Below, in pieces: positions 23,062 to 32,318 of a DNA stretch of 32,318 nt. The DNA is from Bacteroidales bacterium. Lineage in GTDB: Bacteria > Bacteroidota > Bacteroidia > Bacteroidales > F082. Location: the NCBI GenBank assembly GCA_017561025.1, contig JAFZDU010000114.1:1-32318 (forward strand). The letters run 5' to 3'. Below the pieces are notes generated by a model. It had not been told where the DNA came from, did no database searches, and worked only from the letters and a program-made list of their open reading frames with translations. Position 1 is the first letter of the stretch. Every line of letters starts with the position of its first letter. The translations under genes and the position numbers were made by a program.

Positions 23062-23069
23062 CAAAGATA
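23062..23069 (-). promoter_or_regulatory. Bacteroidota -7 box for the DUF3467 gene
   Basis: The minus strand reads TATCTTTG, 27 bases before the ATG at 23035 and just beyond the rpoC terminator hairpin. It fixes the start of the gene, since a start at 23083 would lie upstream of the promoter. Confidence 0.7.
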
Positions 23070-23088
23070 ACAATTTTGTGCATAAAAA

Positions 23089-23118
23089 AAATAGGCCGGT
23101 TAAAAAACCGACCTATTT
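23089..23118 (-). terminator. Intrinsic terminator of the rplJL-rpoBC unit
   Basis: AAATAGG-C-CGGTT and AACCG-A-CCTATTT pair around a four-base A loop with one mismatch. On the minus strand the hairpin is followed by a run of T (from the A-run at 23084-23088). It lies 16 bases after the rpoC stop at 23134. Confidence 0.88.
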
Positions 23119-23133
23119 AAACATAAAACCCAA

Positions 23134-26100
23134 TTACTCTGTTATGACAAAGTTTTCTTTTTCAATATTAGTGATTGGTTCATAATCTTCACGGTCACCA
23201 ACGATTAAGTCGTTATATTCACGTAAACCTGTACCAGCAGGGATCTTATGACCAACAATAACATTTTCTTTCATACCTTCAAGAGTATCTGACTTAGCGT
23301 TGATAGCAGCCAATGTCAAAACTTTTGTTGTTTCTTGGAAGGATGCCGCAGAGATGAAGCTATCTGTTTGGAGAGCTGCTCTTGTAATACCTTGGAGCAC
23401 TTGGTGTGCTGTTGCAGGTTGAGCATCACGTGCTTCAACGAGTTTCTTATCTCTACGTTTCAATGCTGAGTTTTCGTCACGGAGTTTTCTTACAGTAATC
23501 ATCTGACCTTCTGTGAGGTTTTCTGAATCGCCATGGTCCGTTACGATAACCTTACCGAAGATTTCGTCATTGCATTCTTGGAATGTGAGTTTATTGACGA
23601 GTTCACCTTCGAGGAAACGTGTATCACCTGGATCATCGATTTCAACCTTACGCATCATTTGACGTACGATAACTTCGAAGTGTTTACCATTGATTGTTAC
23701 ACCTTGTGAACGATAAACTTCTTGGATTTCGTTAACGATAAATTCTTGAACTTTCATTGGACCTTCAATAGCAAGGATATTGGCAGGAGTGATAGCACCG
23801 TCTGACAATGGCTGACCTGCTTTCATAAAGTCGTTTTCTTGAGCAAGAATTTGTTTTGATGTAGGGATAAGATAACTCTTCTGTTCACCTGTTTTAGAAG
23901 TGATAACAACCTTACGGTTACCGCGGACGAGTTTCTTTTCGAATGATACAACGCCATCGATTTCAGAAACAACAGCTGGCTCTGATGAGTTACGAGCTTC
24001 GAACAATTCAGTAACACGTGGAAGACCACCGGTGATGTCGCCCAACTTACCAGTTGCACGAGGAATTTTAACGAGCATATCACCAGCTTTGATTTTTGCG
24101 CCATCTTCTACCATGATGTGAGCGCCGACAGGTAAGTCGTATGACTTGATGACTTCGCCATGTTTATCAACGATGGAGATAGAAGGATTCTTAGAATACT
24201 TACGACCTTCGATGATAACGCGTTCATTGTAGCCAGTTTGTTCGTCAGATTCATTACGGAATGTGACACCTTCAACGATATTTTCGTATTGTACTTTACC
24301 TTGATATTCAGAAAGGATCAAAGCATTGTATGGGTCCCATTCACAGATAAGATCACCTGGGTTAACTTCTGTATTAGGTTTGATATAGAGTTTAGAACCG
24401 TAGCGGATGTTTGCTGTTGTAAGAGCGACACCAGTTTTCTTGTCGACGATCTTCATTTCAGCTGAACGACCTACTACTACTTGATATTCTTTTTGTTGAC
24501 CTGTTACAGGGTCTATTGAGTCTTCTCTATAATCAACAACACGAAGTTCATCGATTTCAAGGATACCATTATATTTAGCCTTGATTGATGAGTCGTCTGA
24601 TGTTGTTGACGCTGTACCACCTTGGTGGAAAGTACGCAATGTCAACTGTGTACCAGGTTCACCGATTGATTGAGCTGCAATAACACCGACTGCTTCACCT
24701 CTTTGAACGAGTTTACCTGATGAAAGGTTACGTCCATAGCAGTTAGCACAAACACCACGTTTTGATTCACATGTCAATACAGAACGAATTTCTACGCTCT
24801 CGATTGGAGATTCTGTGATTCTCTTGGCGATGTCTTCTGTGATTTCCTGACCGCCATTGATGATTAACTCACCAGTTTGAGGGTGGAAGATATCGTGTAA
24901 AGCAACACGACCTAAGATTCTGTCATAGAGTGATTCGATAACTTCATCACCTCTACGTAATGCACTAATTGTCAAGCCACGGAGTGTACCACAATCTTTT
25001 TCATTGATGATAACATCGTGTGCTACGTCGACGAGACGACGTGTCAAGTAACCAGCGTCAGCAGTTTTCAACGCGGTATCAGCAAGACCCTTACGAGCAC
25101 CGTGAGTTGAGATAAAGTACTCAAGAACAGAAAGACCTTCTTTAAAGTTAGACAAAATAGGGTTTTCGATAATTTCTGCACCACCGGCTGAAGAAGACTT
25201 TTGTGGTTTTGCCATAAGACCTCTCATACCGCAGAGCTGACGAATCTGTTCTTTTGAACCACGAGCACCTGAATCCAACATCATATATACAGGGTTGAAT
25301 CCTTGGTCATCTTTTGGAAGGAGTGTCATAACTTCGTCTGTTAACTTTGTTACCACATGACCCCAAATGTCGATGATCTTGTTGTAACGTTCGTTTGAAG
25401 TGATGAAACCCATATTATATTCTTCACGGATAGCTGCAACTTCTTCATTAGCTTCTTGAATCAATTCCTCTTTTACATTAGGAACCAAAACATTGCCTAA
25501 ATTGAATGAGAGACCGCCTCTGAAAGCCATTTCATAACCCATATTCTTGATAGCATCCAAGAATTTAGTTGTTGTAGCTGTACCGAGGAGTTTCACCATT
25601 GTACCGATGATATCACGTAAAGCTTTTTTGTTTAATAACTTATTGATGTATCCGAATTCTTTTGGAACAACCTCATTGAAAAGAACGCGACCTACTGTTG
25701 TTTCTACCTTTTCATTTACGATAGAGCCATCTTCTTTACGTACGTCAACGCTTACGTAAATGATAGCGTGCATATCAACTTTCTTTTCGTTATAAGCGAT
25801 GATAACTTCTTCTGGTGAGTAGAAGGTTTTACCTTCGCCTTTAACAGGATGTTCAGGAGTGCTCTTACGTGGTTTTGTGATATAGTACAAACCGAGAACC
25901 ATGTCTTGAGAAGGCACAGTAATAGGAGCACCATTAGCAGGATTCAAGATATTGTGTGAAGCCAACATTAAGATTTGTGCTTCTAAAACAGCTGCATTAC
26001 CGAGTGGTAAGTGAACAGCCATCTGGTCACCGTCGAAGTCAGCGTTGAATGCTGTACATACGAGTGGGTGAAGACGTATAGCTTTACCTTCAACGAGTTT

Positions 26101-27456
26101 TGGTTGGAAGGCCTGAATACCGAGACGGTGCAAAGTAGGAGCACGGTTCAACAATATTGGGTGACCTTTCAATACGTTTTCAAGGATGTCCCATACGACA
26201 GGGTCTTTACGGTCAACGATTTTCTTAGCAGACTTAACAGTTTTTACAATACCACGTTCAATCATCTTACGGATGATGAATGGTTTGTAGAGTTCAGCTG
26301 CCATATCTTTTGGAAGACCGCATTCGTGCATATCGAGTTCTGGACCTACAACGATAACAGAACGGCCAGAGTAGTCAACACGTTTACCGAGCAAGTTTTG
26401 ACGGAAACGACCTTGCTTACCCTTTAAGCTATCACTCAAAGATTTAAGAGGACGGTTTGAATCTGTCTTAACAGCAGCTGATTTACGTGAGTTGTCTAAC
26501 AATGAGTCAACAGCTTCTTGAAGCATACGTTTTTCATTACGCATGATTACATCAGGAGCCTTGATTTCGATAAGACGTTTAAGACGGTTGTTACGGATGA
26601 TAACGCGACGATATAAATCGTTCAAGTCAGATGTTGCAAAACGTCCGCCATCGAGAGCTACTAAAGGTCTCAATTCAGGAGGTGTTACAGGGATAACTTT
26701 CAAAATCATCCATTCAGGACGGTTTTCTATACGCTTTTGTGCTTCGCGGAAAGCTTCAAAAACTTGAAGACGTTTCAAAGCTTCTTGTTTACGCTGTTGT
26801 GCTTTTTCTGTACTTGCTTTGTGACGTAATTCATATGACATCTTATCCAAGTCGAGACGAGACAACAAGTCATAAACTGCTTCAGCACCCATCTTAGCGA
26901 TGAATTTGTTTGGATCATCTTCCGGTAAATATTGATTTTCAATTGGAAGTGATTCCATTATATCGAGATATTCTTCTTCTGTAAGGAAGTCGAGATAGTT
27001 GATACCATCTTGTTCTTTTGCACCTGGCTGGATAACAACATAACGTTCATAGTAAATGATGCTGTCCAACTTTTTAGATTGCATACCGAGCAATGCGCCT
27101 ATTTTATTAGGCATAGAACGGAAATACCAAACATGAGCTACAGGAACAACCAATTTGATGTGACCTGTACGTTCACGTCTCACTTTTTTCTCTGTGATTT
27201 CTACACCGCAACGATCGCAAACGATGTTTTTATAACGGATACGTTTATATTTTCCGCAATGACATTCCCAGTCTTTTACCGGACCGAAAATTCTTTCGCA
27301 GAACAAACCATCACGTTCTGGTTTGTATGTGCGATAGTTAATTGTCTCAGGTTTTAATACCTCACCAAATGAGCGATTTTCAATTGACTCAGGTGAAGCA
27401 AGACTAATTGTAATCTTGGAAAAATTGCTATTTATTGTGTTCTTACTTAAAGCCAT
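23134..27456 (-). CDS. rpoC: DNA-directed RNA polymerase subunit beta'
   Basis: A 1440-residue beta' subunit, complete and of the length usual in Bacteroidota. The N-terminal zinc ribbon has Cys65, Cys67, Cys80 and Cys83 ([19 protein letters not shown]). The catalytic magnesium loop [12 protein letters not shown] lies at about residue 470-480, and the second zinc site ([13 protein letters not shown]) lies near 880. The bridge helix and trigger-loop region follows ([19 protein letters not shown]). It forms the active centre with RpoB. The gene starts 27 bases after rpoB and ends in a clear terminator, closing the ribosomal-protein/RNA-polymerase unit. Confidence 0.98.
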   Translation of the reverse strand: MALSKNTINSNFSKITISLASPESIENRSFGEVLKPETINYRTYKPERDGLFCERIFGPVKDWECHCGKYKRIRYKNIVCDRCGVEITEKKVRRERTGHIKLVVPVAHVWYFRSMPNKIGALLGMQSKKLDSIIYYERYVVIQPGAKEQDGINYLDFLTEEEYLDIMESLPIENQYLPEDDPNKFIAKMGAEAVYDLLSRLDLDKMSYELRHKASTEKAQQRKQEALKRLQVFEAFREAQKRIENRPEWMILKVIPVTPPELRPLVALDGGRFATSDLNDLYRRVIIRNNRLKRLIEIKAPDVIMRNEKRMLQEAVDSLLDNSRKSAAVKTDSNRPLKSLSDSLKGKQGRFRQNLLGKRVDYSGRSVIVVGPELDMHECGLPKDMAAELYKPFIIRKMIERGIVKTVKSAKKIVDRKDPVVWDILENVLKGHPILLNRAPTLHRLGIQAFQPKLVEGKAIRLHPLVCTAFNADFDGDQMAVHLPLGNAAVLEAQILMLASHNILNPANGAPITVPSQDMVLGLYYITKPRKSTPEHPVKGEGKTFYSPEEVIIAYNEKKVDMHAIIYVSVDVRKEDGSIVNEKVETTVGRVLFNEVVPKEFGYINKLLNKKALRDIIGTMVKLLGTATTTKFLDAIKNMGYEMAFRGGLSFNLGNVLVPNVKEELIQEANEEVAAIREEYNMGFITSNERYNKIIDIWGHVVTKLTDEVMTLLPKDDQGFNPVYMMLDSGARGSKEQIRQLCGMRGLMAKPQKSSSAGGAEIIENPILSNFKEGLSVLEYFISTHGARKGLADTALKTADAGYLTRRLVDVAHDVIINEKDCGTLRGLTISALRRGDEVIESLYDRILGRVALHDIFHPQTGELIINGGQEITEDIAKRITESPIESVEIRSVLTCESKRGVCANCYGRNLSSGKLVQRGEAVGVIAAQSIGEPGTQLTLRTFHQGGTASTTSDDSSIKAKYNGILEIDELRVVDYREDSIDPVTGQQKEYQVVVGRSAEMKIVDKKTGVALTTANIRYGSKLYIKPNTEVNPGDLICEWDPYNALILSEYQGKVQYENIVEGVTFRNESDEQTGYNERVIIEGRKYSKNPSISIVDKHGEVIKSYDLPVGAHIMVEDGAKIKAGDMLVKIPRATGKLGDITGGLPRVTELFEARNSSEPAVVSEIDGVVSFEKKLVRGNRKVVITSKTGEQKSYLIPTSKQILAQENDFMKAGQPLSDGAITPANILAIEGPMKVQEFIVNEIQEVYRSQGVTINGKHFEVIVRQMMRKVEIDDPGDTRFLEGELVNKLTFQECNDEIFGKVIVTDHGDSENLTEGQMITVRKLRDENSALKRRDKKLVEARDAQPATAHQVLQGITRAALQTDSFISAASFQETTKVLTLAAINAKSDTLEGMKENVIVGHKIPAGTGLREYNDLIVGDREDYEPITNIEKENFVITE

Positions 27457-27483
27457 ATATAAGGTTAATATTATAGAACATTA

Positions 27484-30400
27484 TTATTCAAACGTAATTT
27501 CAAGTCCGAGTCCACGTAATTCATGGATTAAAACATTGAATGATTCTGGGATACCCGGTGTTGGCATGCTTTCGCCCTTAACGATTGCTTCGTAAGCCTT
27601 TGCTCTGCCGTTCACATCGTCAGACTTAACTGTCAAGATTTCTTGTAAAATGTTGCTTGCTCCGAATGCTTCGAGAGCCCAAACTTCCATTTCTCCGAAA
27701 CGCTGACCACCGAATTGTGCCTTACCGCCCAATGGTTGTTGTGTAATCATTGAGTATGGTCCTATAGAACGTGCGTGCATCTTATCATCGACCATATGGT
27801 GCAACTTAAGCATATAAATATAACCTACTGTTGCCTTTTGATCGAATGGTATACCAGTACCGCCATCATAAAGTTGGACACTACCATTTTCAGGTAAACC
27901 AGCTTGTTTCATATAGTCATTGATTTGATCCAATGAAGCACCATCAAAAATTGGAGTAGCGAACTTAACACCAAGTTTCTTACCTGCCCAACCTAAAACT
28001 GTTTCATAGATCTGTCCCAAGTTCATACGTGAAGGCACACCAAGAGGATTCAATACTATATCAACAGGTGTTCCGTCAGCGAGGAATGGCATATCTTCAT
28101 CACGTACAACTCTAGATACAATACCTTTGTTACCGTGACGACCCGACATCTTGTCACCAATGTTAAGTTTACGTTTTTGTGCTACATAAACCTTAGCCAT
28201 TTGAACTATACCGTTTGGCAACTCATCGCCAACACTTGCAACATTCTTCTTACGGCTGTAAACACCAAGAATCTCCTTACATCTCATATTGTAGTTATTG
28301 ATTGTCTTGACGATTAACTCATTGAGTTCAGCATCTGTTGTCCATCTGTATGGATTAACAGTCATATAGTCAAGGTTCAACAATGCTTTATGAGAGAATT
28401 TTATCTTCTTAGGTATAACTACTTCTTTGAAATTATTTTGAACGCCCAATGATGTTCTACCTGCGAGGAGGCTCATCAATTTCTCGATAAGTCTTTCTTT
28501 GAGAGCATCAATTTCACGATTGCATTCGAAATCTATTTCTGCAATAATATCTCTATCTTTTGCTTTAGATTTACGATCTTTGATTACACGTGAGAACAAA
28601 CGTTTACCGATAACTACACCCTTCATTGATGGACCAGCCTTGAGAGAAGCATTCTTAACATCACCAGCTTTGTCACCAAAGATAGCACGTAACAATTTTT
28701 CTTCTGGAGTTGGATCTGTTTCACCCTTAGGAGTAATCTTACCGATCAAAATATCACCTTCGTTAACTTCAGCACCAACACGGATAAGACCATTTTCGTC
28801 CAAATCCTTTGTTGCTTCTGCACTGACGTTAGGTATATCGTTTGTCAACTCTTCAAGTCCGCGTTTTGTATCACGTACTTCAAGAGTAAATTCTTCTATA
28901 TGTATTGATGTGAATAAGTCTTCTCTAACAATACGCTCAGAAATTACGATAGCATCCTCATAATTGTAACCCTTCCATGGCATAAATGCAACCATCAAGT
29001 TACGTCCGAGTGCTAAATCTCCACCTTGTGTAGCATAACCTTCTGTAAGGATTTGTCCTTTAGTAACCTTTTGACCTTTCTTTACGATTGGTTTTTGGTT
29101 AATGCTTGTACTTTGGTTTGTTCTAGCGTATTTAATTAATGTATATGTCTTTTCATCACCATCGAAACTTACGAGTCTCTCTTTGTCAGTTCTGTCATAT
29201 CTGATAACGATCTTTGTTGAATCAACAAATACAACTTCACCATCACCTTCAGCTTCAACTATTGTACGTGAATCTCTTGCTACATAACGTTCGATACCTG
29301 TTCCAACGATTGGAGCTTCTGGATTCATCAAAGGCACAGCCTGACGCATCATGTTTGAACCCATCAACGCACGGTTAGCATCGTCGTGTTCAAGGAAAGG
29401 TATTAATGATGCAGCAATAGATGAAATCTGGTTAGGAGCTACGTCAATAAGATCTATTTCTTGTGGTGTAACGATAGGATAGTCGGCAACATAACGAACT
29501 TTTATCATGTCCTCTGTCAACTTGCCGTTATCATCCATTGGAGTACCTGCTTGAGCGATGATCTTTTCTTCTTCTTCTTCAGCTGTAAGGTATACAGGTG
29601 GATTTTGGAAATCAACAACGCCATCAACAACTTTTCTATATGGAGTTTCAATGAAACCTAAGTTGTTAATCTTAGCAAATACACAAAGTGATGAAATAAG
29701 ACCAATGTTTGGACCTTCAGGAGTTTCGATTGTACAAAGACGTCCATAGTGTGTATAGTGAACGTCACGAACTTCGAAACCTGCACGGTCACGAGACAAA
29801 CCACCAGGACCTAAAGCAGAAATACGACGTTTATGTGTAACTTCTGACAATGGGTTTGTCTGGTCCATAAATTGTGACAATTGGTTTGTACCAAAGAATG
29901 AATTGATAACAGAAGACAATGTCTTGGCATTTATAAGTTCTGTTGAAGTGAAGTCTTCATTGTCACGAACATTCATTCTTTCTCTAATAGTACGAGCCAT
30001 ACGAGCTAAACCGACGCCAAACTGTGCATACAATTGTTCGCCTACAGTTCTAATGCGACGATTACTCAAGTGGTCGATATCGTCAACCTCAGCTTTGCTA
30101 TTTGATAAGTTGATTAAATACTTGATAATAGCAATCACGTCTTCTTTTGTAAGGACCTTAACATCTGATGGGATATCAAGACCTAACTTGCGATTGATTC
30201 GGTAACGACCTACATCGCCTAAATCATAACGTTTATCAGAGAAGAACAATTTCTCAATAATACTACGAGCTGCTTCTTCATCTGGTGGTTCAGCGTTACG
30301 AAGTTGTCTATAGATATATTCAACAGCTTCTTTTTCTGAGTTAGAAGGGTCCTTCTGCAAAGTATTGAATACTATAGCATAATCAGCGATATTTATATCT

Positions 30401-31290
30401 TCGCGGTCAAGGAGAATAGTCTTTACTCCTGAATTGACTATAATGTCTATATGTTCTTGTTCCAACACTGTTCCGCGGTCAAGAATTGACTCATTACGTT
30501 CGATAGAAACGCATTCGCCAGTTTCTTCATTAACGAAGTCTTCAAACCATGAACGGAGCACTCTAGCGGATAATTTTCGTCCGAGTACTTTTTTGAGAGC
30601 TGTTTTTGACACTTTTATTTCTTCAGAGAGATTGAAGATATCAAGAATGTCTTTATCAGATTCATAGCCGATAGCACGAAGCAATGTCGTAATAGGTAAT
30701 TTCTTCTTTCTGTCGATATAAGCATACATTACGTTGCTAATATCAGTTGAAAACTCCATCCATGAGCCTTTGAAAGGAATGATACGGGCAGAATATAATG
30801 TCGTACCATTGGCGTGAACGCTAGATCCGAAGAAAACGCCTGGTGATCTATGTAATTGAGATACAACCACGCGTTCAGCTCCGTTGATAACGAAAGTACC
30901 TTGAGGGGTCATATAAGGAATGAGACCGAGGTATACGTCTTGAGTTTTTGTTTCAAAGTCATCATTTTCTTCATCAGTGCATGAAAGTCTTAATTTGGCT
31001 TTAAGTCTTACACAATAACTTAAACCACGTTCAATGCACTCAGCGATGGTGTACTGTGGAGCATCAATATAGTAATCGAGGAATTCGAGTACAAAGTTGT
31101 TTCTGGCGTCTGTAATAGGAAAGTTTTCTTGGAAAACTTTGAAAAGGCCTTCGTTTTTACGATTATCCGGATTTGTTTCTAATTGAAAGAAATCATGGAA
31201 AGACTTAAGCTGGATATCCAAAAAATCTGGATATTCGAAAGGTCTTTTAATCGACGCGAAACTGATTCTATCTAATGTTTTATCTGCCAA
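27484..31290 (-). CDS. rpoB: DNA-directed RNA polymerase subunit beta (TTG start)
   Basis: A 1268-residue beta subunit. The rifampicin-binding stretch ([35 protein letters not shown]) lies at about residues 465-500, and the conserved C-terminal parts ([37 protein letters not shown]) are complete. The rifampicin region shows the usual susceptible residues such as the SQFMDQ and HKRR cores. The start codon is TTG (31288-31290): an in-frame stop lies at 31303-31305 with no ATG between, and the encoded N-terminus [24 protein letters not shown] fits the family. It follows rplL after a 137-base gap that holds a long hairpin. Confidence 0.97.
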   Translation of the reverse strand: MADKTLDRISFASIKRPFEYPDFLDIQLKSFHDFFQLETNPDNRKNEGLFKVFQENFPITDARNNFVLEFLDYYIDAPQYTIAECIERGLSYCVRLKAKLRLSCTDEENDDFETKTQDVYLGLIPYMTPQGTFVINGAERVVVSQLHRSPGVFFGSSVHANGTTLYSARIIPFKGSWMEFSTDISNVMYAYIDRKKKLPITTLLRAIGYESDKDILDIFNLSEEIKVSKTALKKVLGRKLSARVLRSWFEDFVNEETGECVSIERNESILDRGTVLEQEHIDIIVNSGVKTILLDREDINIADYAIVFNTLQKDPSNSEKEAVEYIYRQLRNAEPPDEEAARSIIEKLFFSDKRYDLGDVGRYRINRKLGLDIPSDVKVLTKEDVIAIIKYLINLSNSKAEVDDIDHLSNRRIRTVGEQLYAQFGVGLARMARTIRERMNVRDNEDFTSTELINAKTLSSVINSFFGTNQLSQFMDQTNPLSEVTHKRRISALGPGGLSRDRAGFEVRDVHYTHYGRLCTIETPEGPNIGLISSLCVFAKINNLGFIETPYRKVVDGVVDFQNPPVYLTAEEEEEKIIAQAGTPMDDNGKLTEDMIKVRYVADYPIVTPQEIDLIDVAPNQISSIAASLIPFLEHDDANRALMGSNMMRQAVPLMNPEAPIVGTGIERYVARDSRTIVEAEGDGEVVFVDSTKIVIRYDRTDKERLVSFDGDEKTYTLIKYARTNQSTSINQKPIVKKGQKVTKGQILTEGYATQGGDLALGRNLMVAFMPWKGYNYEDAIVISERIVREDLFTSIHIEEFTLEVRDTKRGLEELTNDIPNVSAEATKDLDENGLIRVGAEVNEGDILIGKITPKGETDPTPEEKLLRAIFGDKAGDVKNASLKAGPSMKGVVIGKRLFSRVIKDRKSKAKDRDIIAEIDFECNREIDALKERLIEKLMSLLAGRTSLGVQNNFKEVVIPKKIKFSHKALLNLDYMTVNPYRWTTDAELNELIVKTINNYNMRCKEILGVYSRKKNVASVGDELPNGIVQMAKVYVAQKRKLNIGDKMSGRHGNKGIVSRVVRDEDMPFLADGTPVDIVLNPLGVPSRMNLGQIYETVLGWAGKKLGVKFATPIFDGASLDQINDYMKQAGLPENGSVQLYDGGTGIPFDQKATVGYIYMLKLHHMVDDKMHARSIGPYSMITQQPLGGKAQFGGQRFGEMEVWALEAFGASNILQEILTVKSDDVNGRAKAYEAIVKGESMPTPGIPESFNVLIHELRGLGLEITFE

Positions 31291-31360
31291 AGTGTTATGT
31301 TTTTAGTGTTATAAAGAAAGATGTTAAAATATTATAAAGAATTTACTTAAGACAACTATA

Positions 31361-31402
31361 GGCACAAACCTCAACTCCAAAAACGGAGTTGAGGTTGATA
31401 CC
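31361..31402 (-). promoter_or_regulatory. Long hairpin in the rplL-rpoB gap (attenuator or processing site)
   Basis: A perfect 12-base stem (AACCTCAACTCC, 31367-31378, with GGAGTTGAGGTT, 31385-31396) around a six-base loop is extended past one mismatch by about five more pairs (31361-31365 with 31398-31402). It starts 25 bases after the rplL stop. No T-run follows on the minus strand, so it is not an ordinary terminator. In E. coli the same gap holds an attenuator and an RNase III site; this hairpin could do likewise. Confidence 0.6.
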
Positions 31403-31427
31403 ATTTTGTCTTGTGGAAATTAAATCC

Positions 31428-31805
31428 TTATTTAACTTCAACTTCTGCACCAGCTTCTTTAAGAGCAGCTTCAAGTGCATTAGCTTCTTCTTTGCTAACA
31501 CCTTCTTTGATAGCTTTAGGAGCAGCGTCAACTAATTCCTTAGCTTCTTTCAAACCGAGGCTTGTTAATTCTTTAACGAGTTTTACAACTGCTAATTTTT
31601 GTGCGCCAGCTGATTTGAGGATAACATCGAATGATGTTTTTTCTTCTGCTGCTGGAGCTGCATCGCCTGCTGCTGGAGCTGCTACAACTGCTGCTGCTGC
31701 TGCTGGTTCGATACCGTATTCTTCTTTCAATATAGCGGCAAGTTCATTAACCTCTTTAACAGTAAGGTTTACTAATTGTTCTGCAAAAGCTTTTAAATCT
31801 GCCAT
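31428..31805 (-). CDS. rplL: 50S ribosomal protein L7/L12
   Basis: A 125-residue stalk protein that recruits translation GTPases. The N-terminal dimerisation helices (about 1-33) include [20 protein letters not shown]. The Ala/Pro-rich hinge (about 34-54, with [20 protein letters not shown]) is flexible, and the C-terminal globular domain (about 56-125) has [20 protein letters not shown] and [19 protein letters not shown], which contact factors. Length is normal. It follows rplJ by 59 bases; the AT-rich gap shows no further feature. Confidence 0.97.
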   Translation of the reverse strand: MADLKAFAEQLVNLTVKEVNELAAILKEEYGIEPAAAAAVVAAPAAGDAAPAAEEKTSFDVILKSAGAQKLAVVKLVKELTSLGLKEAKELVDAAPKAIKEGVSKEEANALEAALKEAGAEVEVK

Positions 31806-31864
31806 TTCTTTAAGTTTTTTAATTGTTATACAAATTTATTTTTTTTCTTTTTATTACTTTTTTA

Positions 31865-32318
31865 TTATTCTGGTCTCTCTGATAATGTTTTAACAACACC
31901 ACTGAGAATATGTCCGCCAGATTGTAATGCACCGAGTACATTCTTTGCAGGTGATTGTAACAATGCTACAACGTCTGCGATCAATTCGTTCTTTGACTTG
32001 ATGTTTACTAATGTATCGAGCATGTTGTCGCCAACGTAAACGCATTCTTCAATGTATGCGCCTTTTAATATTGGACGAGCTTCCTTTTTACCACGGAATT
32101 TTTTTATCAACTTTGCTGGAGCATTGCCTGTTTCTGACAACATCAAAGCTGTAGTGCCCTTCATAACACTGTAAAGATCACCGAATTCTCTACCGGTGTT
32201 TTGCATAGCTTTCTTTAACAATGCATTCTTTACCATTACAAGCTTGACGTTGCTATTGAAGCATTCTCTTCTTAAGCTACTTGTCTTCTCAGCATTAAGT
32301 TCTGCGATATCTGTCAAG
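31865..32318 (-). CDS. rplJ: 50S ribosomal protein L10 (partial, N-terminus outside the window)
   Basis: The last 150 residues of L10, the anchor that links L7/L12 dimers to 23S rRNA. The visible part begins within the conserved N-terminal domain (TDIAELNAEKTSSLRRECF, NVKLVMVKNALLKKAM) and includes GNAPAKLIKKFRGK. The last helix, which binds L7/L12, ends VKTLSERPE. The frame runs off the right edge: the TTG at 32315-32317 is only an internal Leu, as family members have about 20 more residues before this point. In many bacteria L10 represses its own mRNA from a leader, which would lie outside the window. Confidence 0.95.
   Translation of the reverse strand, partial: LTDIAELNAEKTSSLRRECFNSNVKLVMVKNALLKKAMQNTGREFGDLYSVMKGTTALMLSETGNAPAKLIKKFRGKKEARPILKGAYIEECVYVGDNMLDTLVNIKSKNELIADVVALLQSPAKNVLGALQSGGHILSGVVKTLSERPE

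Noticed and set aside
23036-23083. Upstream extension of the DUF3467 gene
   Set aside because: A TATCTTTG promoter box lies inside it, and the family N-terminus begins at 23035.
26011-26427. A 138-codon plus-strand frame opposite rpoC
   Set aside because: It lies entirely opposite the catalytic core of beta' and has no independent signals.
31411-31893. A 160-codon plus-strand frame opposite rplL
   Set aside because: Its Ala/Ser-rich composition mirrors the Ala-rich hinge of L7/L12, and it matches no family; it is a shadow of a well-defined gene.

Overview
The window looks like an AT-rich chromosomal segment from a member of the Bacteroidota, most probably the order Bacteroidales, that has a type IX secretion system (T9SS). 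The signs are promoters of the TAnnTTTG (-7) type before most transcription units, near absence of Shine-Dalgarno sequences, T9SS type A C-terminal sorting domains on two proteins, a serine-type sulfatase paired with an anaerobic maturase, DUF4159 and DUF3467 genes typical of the phylum, and Bacteroidota-like RpoB, RpoC, L7/L12 and L10. The sequence does not settle the genus. Almost all genes lie on the minus strand; the plus-strand exceptions are the gene tail at the left edge, an S4-domain gene and the pyrBI unit. || Layout, left to right. (1) 1-1800: the end of a plus-strand coiled-coil gene, then a minus-strand unit of a 61-residue hendecad-repeat protein and two small beta-barrel-like secreted proteins, then a plus-strand S4 RNA-binding protein. 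Both convergent junctions hold related repeat palindromes. (2) 1807-2762: gamma-carbonic anhydrase and a NifX/NifB-like iron-cofactor-domain protein. (3) 2775-4019: a lipoprotein and an 85-residue exported protein with a PVGGG + membrane segment + basic tail sorting-like signal. (4) 4097-6874: lipoprotein sulfatase and its radical-SAM maturase, joined by a TAATG stop/start overlap. (5) 6864-10467: argS, rsmE, a DUF4159 gene and a small zinc-ribbon gene. (6) 10486-21038: five exported proteins in one apparent operon (lipoprotein, T9SS cargo, YadA-head/tail-fibre-like protein, mini T9SS cargo with an RHS-like YD motif, and a 2124-residue SpvB/FG-GAP/RHS protein with an unrecognised C-terminal tip). 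(7) 21074-22721: pyrB-pyrI behind a leader that has a 58-codon ORF, a uridine-rich stretch and an intrinsic terminator. (8) 22724-32318: DUF3467, rpoC, rpoB, rplL and the end of rplJ, with a long hairpin between rplL and rpoB. || The most notable observations are the pyrBI leader, whose architecture matches the UTP-sensitive attenuator with overlapping leader peptide known from Escherichia coli pyrBI although the phylum is very distant; the five-gene secreted RHS operon, in which there is no room for an immunity gene next to the RHS tip; and an exceptionally strong Shine-Dalgarno sequence in front of a four-codon upstream ORF in that operon's leader, in a phylum that hardly uses Shine-Dalgarno pairing.
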